Below are positions 16,561 to 22,619 of a stretch of 34,640 nucleotides of DNA, piece after piece. The notes under the pieces are model-generated. The model saw only the letters and a program-made list of their open reading frames with translations. It had not been told where the DNA came from and made no database searches. Position 1 is the first letter of the stretch; every line of letters starts with the position of its first letter. Both the position numbers and the translations under genes were made by a program. The stretch comes from Ignavibacteria bacterium (GTDB lineage Bacteria > Bacteroidota > Ignavibacteria > Ignavibacteriales > SURF-24), in NCBI GenBank assembly GCA_025612375.1, contig JAAXKN010000044.1, forward strand, positions 1 to 34,640. Direction: 5' to 3'.

Positions 16561-17247
16561 TTATTCTTCCTCATCTTCTTCTTCAAGTTCCATCATTGCC
16601 TTAACCTGATCCTGATTTTCAAGGTCGCGGGCATAAATGTACTCGTCATAAAACTCTTCATATTCCTCTGTAAGCTGCTCAACGAACTTATCCATCTGTG
16701 TCATAATACTATCGGCATTATTGAACAGATCGTTCATAAACATAACCGTGCTGCTGTCTATAAGGCTCGAGATCTTTTTGGCAAGCGTGTTTCTGAATGC
16801 ATCTGTCTGAGCAGAAAGATCAGCAAGGGTTCGGTTATTAAGACCCGGTATTCTAGCCATTGCCATGTATTTCTCGGCCAGCAGATATGTGCCTTCAGCT
16901 TTTTTGATCAGTTCACTGTCCAGCATGCGTACCAGGTGACTTTGTGTAAAACGTGTTTTTTCTCTGAGTTCAAGATTGTTGGTCTGTCTGGCGTAATTGA
17001 ACAGTGATGATATAACCGGCACAAGAGCGGTAATCAGGTTATCCTTTGCCCTGGCATTTAGAATCGTCTTGTCCAGAATCTCGGAAGACAGAGCCTTTTC
17101 AGTACGCCTGATCTCATCCATGGCCTTGCGGAGCTTAGTAATAGTTGAATTAAAGGATCTTACCGTTGATGTGATATCCTTGTTTTCTGCCAGAAGAGTC
17201 AGGACAGATTCGTACATGCCCAGTTTTTTCTTTTCTACATCGTTCAT
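16561..17247 (-). CDS. Uncharacterised helical protein (paralogue of the gene at 8066-8767)
   Basis: A 228-residue soluble protein, nearly all helical and coiled-coil-like, ending in a strongly acidic tail ('MELEEEDEEE'). No signal peptide, Cys cluster or known domain. It aligns without gaps over about 90 residues to the protein at 8066-8767 ('AKDNLITALVPVISSLFNY' against 'AKNKLIRHLVKVAGALKNY'). Like that gene, it points toward the 3' end of a membrane PAS kinase. The start has GAGGG 8 bases upstream. An inverted repeat 35 bases further up (17282-17352) may be its operator. Function unknown; a structural, signalling-scaffold or regulator-binding role is possible but only inferred from context. 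Confidence 0.82.
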   Translation of the reverse strand: MNDVEKKKLGMYESVLTLLAENKDITSTVRSFNSTITKLRKAMDEIRRTEKALSSEILDKTILNARAKDNLITALVPVISSLFNYARQTNNLELREKTRFTQSHLVRMLDSELIKKAEGTYLLAEKYMAMARIPGLNNRTLADLSAQTDAFRNTLAKKISSLIDSSTVMFMNDLFNNADSIMTQMDKFVEQLTEEYEEFYDEYIYARDLENQDQVKAMMELEEEDEEE

Positions 17248-17281
17248 TTAGACATCCCTCGTTTAATAATTAAAAAATTTA

Positions 17282-17352
17282 TTATGTTATAAAACATTGG
17301 TTTTCTTTCTTGTCACTTGACATCAACTGTTTGAATCGCATTTATAACATAA
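17282..17352 (-). promoter_or_regulatory. Paired 12-bp inverted repeats upstream of the helical-protein gene
   Basis: TTATGTTATAAA (17282-17293) and its exact reverse complement TTTATAACATAA (17341-17352) flank 47 bases. Each half is itself nearly palindromic (TTAT-GTT-ATAA), like two binding sites for a dimeric regulator. On the minus strand the proximal copy contains TATAAC, a possible -10 box about 45 bases before the start codon. This region (17248-17460) contains no gene. Confidence 0.45.
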
Positions 17353-17462
17353 CATATACGATGTAGGAAAAATATAGGATATAATCTGAATTTTATGAAG
17401 GACTTATACTATTTGTTTTGTAGTAATTTAGACTACTTAGGAAAGAGGTAGGCGCTGAATAG

Positions 17463-17529
17463 CCACGAGCTTTAGCTTGTGGAAAACGGGCAAAAAAATT
17501 TGGGCTTTAGCCCCCGATTCTCCGGGGGA
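17463..17529. repeat. Hairpin element of the TAGCCACGA...GGGCTTTAGCCC type, copy 1
   Basis: Hairpin one is CCACGAGC-TTTA-GCTTGTGG (one G-T pair). After an A-rich spacer comes GGGC-TTTA-GCCC, whose end overlaps a third dyad, CCCCCG / CGGGGG. The same order, with the same flanking ACGGG/ACGG and TTTGGGCTTTAGCCCC, recurs at 19634-19691. The layout resembles REP-like palindromic elements moved by IS200/IS605-type or RAYT transposases, but no transposase gene is present in the window. Confidence 0.7.
17492..17513 (-). terminator. Terminator formed by the hairpin element, for the minus-strand lipoprotein gene
   Basis: Read on the minus strand, GGGC-TAAA-GCCC is followed by AAATTTTTTT, as in an intrinsic terminator, 23 bases past the stop of the gene that ends at 17536. 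The repeat element thus appears to serve as the gene's 3' end. Confidence 0.55.
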
Positions 17530-17535
17530 TAATAT

Positions 17536-18564
17536 TTACAACATAAAATCAAATTTCATCATCGGCACCACAAGCCATTTCGATGTGCTGTTCTGCAATC
17601 CGCTTACCGTACGCAATATGCCGGCACCAAGAACCACCCTGTGTATACCCGTCAGCTTAATATAAATCCCCGGCGCCAGACTCAGGTAACTGTTTGAAGC
17701 CTCACCGCGCGCATCTGTGGTTATATGATGTGTAAAGAGATCTACAGACAAATCATCAGCTTTATTGTAAGGCTCTGAAGGCTCAAAATCCAGAAGCTGC
17801 TGGTTGAAATAACCGAGACTCAGGAAAAAATTTAAGGGAAACGTTTTGTATTCTGAATTGACAGTCAGATTGAGATAAAAATTTATATTGCTGTTCACAT
17901 CAACGTCATGCAGGAGATAAGTAGTCTGACTCTCCACCTCATTATTTGGAATCGTGCGCCTTACAAGAAGAGAATAAGCGTCATAACTGTACTGCTGCAG
18001 GCTCGCTCCAAAGTCCAAACGGGCTCCAATACCATCCTTAAAGCTGAAGGCAGTTAATCCAATGCTCCCGCCATAAAGATTTGTGGAAGCGGCAGTTGAA
18101 TACGAAAACCCCAGAAGCAAAGATATGCTTTTGCCTAATGGCAGGTCGGCATCCACGCCGGCATAGAAATCGGGCAGGTTCCATCTCAGATTATGAAGGC
18201 TTTTGCTGCCCGGCCCCTCATCCCAGTTCCAGTCCTCAAATGGCTTATCGTCATTCTGAAAAAAATCAGACGGGGATACTTCACTTGTAGTGCTCATTTT
18301 AGCATGGATGCGGTTTTTACTGCCGCCAAAAAACTTTGCCGAAAGTGTCACTGTTGAATCAGGTCTTGCTCCGGTCATGACAATCGGAGGCTGATATACA
18401 GGTCCGCTTACCTCTGCTCTTTGAAGAAAAACCTTATCCTCAACCGTCCCGCACCCGGCGTATAGAAATAGCAGTGCAAAAAGAGTACAGGAAACTATAA
18501 ATCTCTTCGTAAAACCTCCATTAATAAGCAGCTTAAAAATGTAACATTTCCAAATAATTTCCAA
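17536..18564 (-). CDS. Probable outer-membrane lipoprotein / beta-barrel protein, uncharacterised
   Basis: 342 residues as opened at TTG 18564. A basic, hydrophobic leader ('TKRFIVSCTLFALLFLYAGC') ends in Y-A-G-Cys, a loose lipobox, so the mature protein may start at that Cys (about residue 38). The rest is rich in alternating aromatic/polar beta strands ('SISLLLGFSYST', 'GARLDFGASLQQYSY', 'FPLNFFLSLGYF') and ends in Phe-Met-Leu after 'MMKFD', resembling small barrels or surface beta-proteins of Bacteroidota. No family was recognised. The true start is uncertain: the 18 residues before the leader look extra, but no ATG or GTG lies at a better distance. It is flanked by a hairpin-repeat terminator and a heptad array. 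Confidence 0.7.
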   Translation of the reverse strand: MEIIWKCYIFKLLINGGFTKRFIVSCTLFALLFLYAGCGTVEDKVFLQRAEVSGPVYQPPIVMTGARPDSTVTLSAKFFGGSKNRIHAKMSTTSEVSPSDFFQNDDKPFEDWNWDEGPGSKSLHNLRWNLPDFYAGVDADLPLGKSISLLLGFSYSTAASTNLYGGSIGLTAFSFKDGIGARLDFGASLQQYSYDAYSLLVRRTIPNNEVESQTTYLLHDVDVNSNINFYLNLTVNSEYKTFPLNFFLSLGYFNQQLLDFEPSEPYNKADDLSVDLFTHHITTDARGEASNSYLSLAPGIYIKLTGIHRVVLGAGILRTVSGLQNSTSKWLVVPMMKFDFML

Positions 18565-18581
18565 ATCCTCCCCCTCAAACC

Positions 18582-18680
18582 CTTCTTCCCGTCGAACGTT
18601 TTTCCCGTCGAACGTCGAACGTTGAACGTCGAACGTTTTTCCCGTCGAACGTTGAACTTTCTTCCCGTCGGACGTCGGAC
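18582..18680 (+). repeat. Heptad repeat, locus 6 (four arrays, 9 units)
   Basis: Arrays of 1, 4, 2 and 2 units at 18591-18597, 18607-18634, 18644-18657 and 18667-18680, each preceded by a (T)n-CCC linker such as TTTTTCCC or TTTCTTCCC. The first three arrays are GTCGAAC/GTTGAAC, the last is GTCGGAC. This fills much of the divergent promoter region between the lipoprotein gene and crcB. Confidence 0.9.
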
Positions 18681-18753
18681 CTTTAGCCCTTCCCCTTTAC
18701 CTTTTCCTCTCCAGTTCTTATTTTAAACATAACTGGTTTAATGGAGTTTTCTT

Positions 18754-19128
18754 TTGAAATACGCTTTAATTGTTTTCCTGGGCGGCGGAATAGGCGCTGT
18801 TACCCGCTACTGGCTCTCAGGTTTCATATACCGCCTTACAGGCGCAAATTTTCCGTACGGGACGCTCGTTGTTAACGTTTTAGGATGCCTTCTGATAGGT
18901 TTTCTTATGACATTCTTTGAAGAAAGATTTATTATTACTCCGGCTCTAAGATTATTACTTACAATAGGTTTCTTAGGAGGCCTGACAACATATTCCACCT
19001 TCAGCTATGAAACCATTGCGCTTCTTGAAGAGGGGAATATTCTTTACGGACTTGGAAACGTTTTAGTAACAACCGTTGCGTGCCTTACATCCACTTTCGC
19101 TGGCGCTGCAATCGGCAAACTTTTATAA
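18754..19128 (+). CDS. crcB: Fluoride channel/exporter CrcB (Fluc)
   Basis: A 124-residue, four-helix membrane protein of family length. Signature stretches: 'GGGIGAVTRYWLSG' (residues 9-22), 'FPYGTLVVNVLGCLLIGF' with the pore-lining Asn, and 'GFLGGLTTYSTFSYET' with the central sodium-site region and the phenylalanine track. It acts as a dual-topology dimer that lets fluoride leave the cytoplasm. The start is TTG 18754, supported by GGAG (18743-18746) 7 bases upstream and by the normal family N-terminus. It is followed by a DUF190 gene, a frequent partner. No fluoride-riboswitch fold was found upstream, where heptad arrays sit instead. Confidence 0.96.
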   Translation: MKYALIVFLGGGIGAVTRYWLSGFIYRLTGANFPYGTLVVNVLGCLLIGFLMTFFEERFIITPALRLLLTIGFLGGLTTYSTFSYETIALLEEGNILYGLGNVLVTTVACLTSTFAGAAIGKLL

Positions 19129-19133
19129 TTACC

Positions 19134-19175
19134 GTCGAACGTCGAACGTTGAACGTTGAACGTCGAACGTCGAAC
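19134..19175 (+). repeat. Heptad repeat, locus 7 (6 units) inside a likely operon
   Basis: GTCGAAC, GTCGAAC, GTTGAAC, GTTGAAC, GTCGAAC, GTCGAAC, then a T run. It occupies nearly the whole 67-base gap between crcB and the DUF190 gene, starting 5 bases after the crcB stop. Confidence 0.92.
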
Positions 19176-19195
19176 TTTTTTGGGAGCGCAGCGAC

Positions 19196-19546
19196 ATGAA
19201 GCTTTCCGGCGAAGCAAAACTGCTAAGGATTTTCTGCGGAGAATCCGATAAGGCAGGCAGCGTAATGCTCTATGAGGCATTGATGATGAAAGCACGCGAA
19301 GCGGGACTTTCTGGCTGCACAGTCCTGCGCGGAATTGCGGGCTTCGGCGCCGCAAGCCGCATACATACGGCTAAAATTCTCAGGCTTTCAGAAGACCTTC
19401 CGCTCGTGCTCGAATTTGTGGATACACCCGAAAAAATTGATGAATTTATCCAGACAGCCTGCAGGATGATTGAAGACGCCCGCTGCGGCGCCCTCATGAC
19501 CGAAGAAAAAGTCAACATCATCAAATACACCCACGGCAAAGAATAA
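19196..19546 (+). CDS. DUF190 family protein (PII-like fold), CrcB partner
   Basis: A 116-residue protein with the DUF190 pattern: 'LLRIFCGESDK' near the N-terminus, 'LYEALMMKAREAGLSGCTVLRGIAGFG', then 'LRLSEDLPLVLEFVD'. Members have a ferredoxin-like, PII-like fold and very often sit beside crcB; they are suspected to sense or modulate fluoride export, but their biochemical role is not settled. GGGAG about 9 bases before ATG 19196 supports the start. The spacer to crcB is filled by a heptad array with no evident promoter, so the two are probably co-transcribed. Confidence 0.92.
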   Translation: MKLSGEAKLLRIFCGESDKAGSVMLYEALMMKAREAGLSGCTVLRGIAGFGAASRIHTAKILRLSEDLPLVLEFVDTPEKIDEFIQTACRMIEDARCGALMTEEKVNIIKYTHGKE

Positions 19547-19562
19547 TTATTTGTTTTAATAT

Positions 19563-19691
19563 GACTAGCCACGACTGACTAGCCACGACTGACTAGCCAC
19601 GACTGACTAGCCACGACCTGACTAGCCACGACTGACTAGCCACGACCTTCAGGTCGTGGGAACGGTAAAAAGAATATTTGGGCTTTAGCCC
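19563..19691. repeat. Hairpin element copy 2 with tandem array of its 14-bp head
   Basis: Five tandem units of GACTAGCCACGACT (one is 15 bases, ending ACCT) at 19563-19633 lead directly into a full element: GACTAGCCACGACC with its hairpin CCACGACC-TTCA-GGTCGTGG (19640-19659), the ACGG spacer, and GGGC-TTTA-GCCC (19680-19691). The element matches the copy at 17463-17529. It lies between the convergent DUF190 and kinase genes. On the minus strand GGGCTAAAGCCC is followed by a T-rich stretch and could help end the kinase transcript. Confidence 0.85.
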
Positions 19692-19716
19692 CAGATCCTG
19701 CTGAAATGATTTACCA

Positions 19717-21069
19717 TCACGAATTAAACACCAGCGTAAAGACCGTGCACTCATCCGGCGATGAATATACCCTTATCGTCCCGTTGTGCTGACGCATTAT
19801 CTGCCGCGCTAAACTTAACCCAATGCCCGAGCCGCTTTCCTTAGTCGTAAAGAACGGAATGAATATCTTGTCCTGCACGTCTTCTAAAATCCCGCTCCCG
19901 TTATCTTTTACATGAACCAGTATCTGCCCGCTTTCTCCCATAACAGCCCTGAGCTCAATTTCAGGATCCTTTGCTTCCTTTACGGCTTCAATTGAATTTA
20001 TTATTAAGTTCAGTAAAACCTGCTCAATCAGCTTCTCATCTATCGTCAGCTCCAGGCTTTCTGGCTCTACGGATGACTTGAACATAACATTGCCCGCGGC
20101 AAGCATTGCTTCCAGGAGCTTTTCAATCTGAAGAAACAGCCTGTCAATTCGCGTAATAGAATAATCAGGCATCGGAATTCTTGTCAGCTTCCTGTAATTA
20201 TTAACAAATTCAATCAGCCCTTCGCTCCTTTTGTGAATTGTATGCACACCGGTTTTAATGTCTTCCACTATTTCCTCGTCCTGCGCTTCACTAGTCAAAA
20301 GACCCTCTATGGTTTGAGATAGGGAGGAGATCGGTGTGATTGAATTCATGATTTCATGCGTAAGCACGCTTATCAGCTTCTGCCAGGCTTCCATTTCCTG
20401 CTCTTCAAGCTCTCTTTGTATGTTCTGTATGGAAACGAGCTTGTACATCCTGTCCTGCCTTTTGAACTCAGTGGCGTGCAGAAGAAGCTGGATGAGCTCA
20501 TTGTTATCAGCAAATTTCACCAGTACCTTTTCACCCGTCCTTATTGTCTGCAGCTTTTCCAGTACGGCATGGCTGCCATTTTGAAGCGAGTTTATGTTGA
20601 TAAGACTGTTTACCCTGAGCAGCTTCTTGGCTGCGCTATTTATCAGCTCTACTTTTCCGTCCTTCTGGTATGATATGAGCCCAAGACCTATGTGCTGAAT
20701 TATCGTCTGAAGGAATCTGGCATGTTCTTCCTTTTCATTTCTTATCTTTCTGAATTCTCCAAGCACTTCATTAAAGGCTTCTTCAAGATCCCTGAAGCTT
20801 CCCTTCATGCCGCTTTGAGGAATTGAACTCGTAAAGTCGGCGTACTTAACCGACATGAGAAAACGGCTTAATCTTACGTTTGTCTGATCCATATACCGGA
20901 AAATCGAAAGCACCTGATAAATAACACCCAGTACAGCCCCCAGAGTAACTGGAACGCTTACAGGAAGAGCTTCGGCAAAAATGAAAAGCGTAAGTGTAAG
21001 TAAAACAATCCTTAAAGTCAGATTAATCCTGAAGTCCTTTATGAAAGCTGAATATTTATGCTTTTTCAT
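19717..21069 (-). CDS. NtrY/NtrB-like sensor histidine kinase
   Basis: 450 residues. Two transmembrane helices (about 16-35 and 40-60) with almost no periplasmic loop, a HAMP-like or linker helix (62-112), a PAS-like domain (about 118-225), HisKA with phosphorylated His238 in 'SVLTHEIMNSITPI', and HATPase_c with 'NLIINSIEAV', 'DNGSGI' and 'GSGIGLSLARQIM'. The H-box and G-box style is that of kinases feeding sigma-54 activators. The short loop suggests it senses within or near the membrane. ATG 21069 lies one base after the TAA of the regulator gene (TAAGATG), so the two are translationally coupled; an in-frame TTG at 21090 overlaps and is not preferred. The likely output is the efflux operon at 22620 onward. 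Confidence 0.93.
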   Translation of the reverse strand: MKKHKYSAFIKDFRINLTLRIVLLTLTLFIFAEALPVSVPVTLGAVLGVIYQVLSIFRYMDQTNVRLSRFLMSVKYADFTSSIPQSGMKGSFRDLEEAFNEVLGEFRKIRNEKEEHARFLQTIIQHIGLGLISYQKDGKVELINSAAKKLLRVNSLININSLQNGSHAVLEKLQTIRTGEKVLVKFADNNELIQLLLHATEFKRQDRMYKLVSIQNIQRELEEQEMEAWQKLISVLTHEIMNSITPISSLSQTIEGLLTSEAQDEEIVEDIKTGVHTIHKRSEGLIEFVNNYRKLTRIPMPDYSITRIDRLFLQIEKLLEAMLAAGNVMFKSSVEPESLELTIDEKLIEQVLLNLIINSIEAVKEAKDPEIELRAVMGESGQILVHVKDNGSGILEDVQDKIFIPFFTTKESGSGIGLSLARQIMRQHNGTIRVYSSPDECTVFTLVFNS

Positions 21070-21070
21070 C

Positions 21071-22444
21071 TTACAACCCGTACTTGTCAATTCTTCTGTA
21101 AAGAGATGTCCTGGTCAGTCCAAGCTCCTTTGCCGCAAGAGATATATTCCCGTTGTGCTTTATAAGTATCTTCTTAATTGTCATCTTCTCCATTTCATCC
21201 AGCGTTGCGCTTTCAGCCGCCTCATCTGACTGCGTCTCCTTTGAATTAAAAAAGAAGTCCGATGGGACAATTATTTCCGATTCGCACATAATTGCGGCTC
21301 TTTCAACTGCATGCTGAAGCTCCCGTACGTTTCCGGGCCAGATGTAGTTGTCAAACATCCTGAAGACCGTTTTGTCAAAACACAGCTCTGGCTTGTGATA
21401 CTTCCTGCCATAGATTGAAAGGAAATACTCGGAAAGAAGGGGAATATCCTCCTTCCTTTCCCTTAGTGGGGGAACGTGAATCTCAACCGTGTTTATGCGG
21501 TATAAAAGATCCTGCCTGAACTTCTTCTCCTCAGCCATTTCATAGACCGGCATGTTTGTAGCACAAATGAGCCTTATGTCCACGGGCTTGTATTTCCCGG
21601 AGCCTACCTTTGCCACCTGGCGGCTTTGAAGCACCGTTAAAAGCTTTGCCTGAAGCTCGGGCGGAATGTTCCCGATCTCATCCAGAAACAGTGTACCCCC
21701 CGAGGCAATTTCAAATCGCCCCGGCTTATCCTCAAAAGCATTTGTAAAGGCTCCTTTTACGTGTCCGAAGAGTTCGCTTTCAAAAAGCGTTGGTGCAATG
21801 GAACCCAGGTCAACACTCACAAATGCCTCCTGGCTCCTTAATGAATTGTTGTGTATCGCCCGGGCTACAAGCTCCTTTCCCGTGCCATTTTCACCGAGTA
21901 TCAGCACGTCAGCCTCAGTCTTTGCAACCTTAAGTATTGCTGAAAATACCTTTTCCATTGCAGGGGAGATACCTACAAGATCATTTAATGGTTTGTTTGA
22001 GTCGCGCCTGAGCTGCACCTGCTGCTCTTTTAGCTTCTCAAGCTCAAGCCTCGACTGCCGGAGCTTCATAGCGGATAGATAAGTAGCCAGAAACTTTTCA
22101 TTCTGCCACGGCTTCAGAATAAAATCTGTCGCCCCTTCTTTTATCGCCCTTACAGCCTTTTCAACATCCCCGTAGGCGGTAATGAGTATCACCACTGCCG
22201 AAGGCTCTGCTTTCATGATTTCCTTAAGCCAGTAAAACCCTTCCTGCCCCCCGGTGGTATCCTTCGAGAAATTCATATCAAGGAAAATTACGTCGTATGA
22301 GTCGTCTCTGAGATAGTTTGGCAATAGCGCAGGGTTCTTTTCTGTACTAATATAAGAGGCGTAAGGCTTTAAGAGCATCCGTGCGGCAAGGAGTACGTCC
22401 TCGTCGTCGTCAACAATCAGTACTCTGGAGTTTTTCTTTTCCAT
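21071..22444 (-). CDS. Sigma-54-dependent response regulator, NtrC family
   Basis: 457 residues. Receiver domain with Asp11-13 pocket ('LIVDDDEDV'), phosphoacceptor Asp56 in 'IFLDMNFS' and Lys111 in 'ILKPW'; AAA+ domain with Walker A 'GENGTGKE' (184-191), the sigma-54 contact loop 'GAFTNA' (231-236, a variant of GAFTGA), 'LFLDEIGNI' (253-260) and the arginine-finger region 'FRQDLLYRIN'; and a C-terminal Fis-type HTH (about 434-453, 'LAAKELGLTRTSLYRRI'). It activates sigma-54 RNA polymerase from upstream sites. ATG 22444 is chosen because AGGA precedes it at normal distance and the receiver then has its usual N-terminus. It is divergent from the efflux operon, with a 175-base shared region. 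Confidence 0.96.
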   Translation of the reverse strand: MEKKNSRVLIVDDDEDVLLAARMLLKPYASYISTEKNPALLPNYLRDDSYDVIFLDMNFSKDTTGGQEGFYWLKEIMKAEPSAVVILITAYGDVEKAVRAIKEGATDFILKPWQNEKFLATYLSAMKLRQSRLELEKLKEQQVQLRRDSNKPLNDLVGISPAMEKVFSAILKVAKTEADVLILGENGTGKELVARAIHNNSLRSQEAFVSVDLGSIAPTLFESELFGHVKGAFTNAFEDKPGRFEIASGGTLFLDEIGNIPPELQAKLLTVLQSRQVAKVGSGKYKPVDIRLICATNMPVYEMAEEKKFRQDLLYRINTVEIHVPPLRERKEDIPLLSEYFLSIYGRKYHKPELCFDKTVFRMFDNYIWPGNVRELQHAVERAAIMCESEIIVPSDFFFNSKETQSDEAAESATLDEMEKMTIKKILIKHNGNISLAAKELGLTRTSLYRRIDKYGL

Positions 22445-22461
22445 GGTCTTCCTGGTGTCCG

Positions 22462-22499
22462 TTTTCGTACAGCAATCTAACAAAAACGTACATTAATGT
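22462..22499. promoter_or_regulatory. Possible activator-binding region in the divergent intergenic space
   Basis: Contains a spaced dyad CGTTTT ... AAAACG, repeated CGTACA words (about 22466 and 22487) and a perfect palindrome ACATTAATGT (22490-22499). It lies about 80-110 bases upstream of the proposed -24 element, a usual place for enhancer sites of NtrC-type regulators. By-eye evidence only. Confidence 0.35.
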
Positions 22500-22574
22500 C
22501 TAAATGATTAACTCAAAAACTTGAAAAATCAGCTTTTTCCTGAATTATACCTTAATATCCTGCAAATAATATTC

Positions 22575-22590
22575 CGGCACGGTAATTGGC
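22575..22590 (+). promoter_or_regulatory. Sigma-54 (-24/-12) promoter candidate for the efflux operon
   Basis: CGGCACGGTAATTGGC matches the -24/-12 consensus TGGCACG-N4-TTGCW: GGCACG and TTG are exact and in the right spacing, while the flanking T of -24 and the C of the -12 GC are changed. Transcription would start near 22601, some 20 bases before the adaptor's ATG. The match, the divergent sigma-54 activator gene and the start choice support one another. Confidence 0.6.
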
Positions 22591-22619
22591 TCATAAATGA
22601 AAAACATTTAACTTTTATG

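Noticed and set aside
18565-18753. Fluoride riboswitch before crcB
   Set aside because: The conserved pseudoknot motif was not found; the space is mostly heptad repeats and a pyrimidine stretch.
19563-19659. CRISPR array
   Set aside because: The units are contiguous 14-mers without unique spacers and no cas gene is present.
22521-22616. 33-residue N-terminal extension of the adaptor
   Set aside because: TTG start without ribosome site, no resemblance to adaptor N-termini, and it contains the -24/-12 element; ATG 22620 gives a normal basic anchor.
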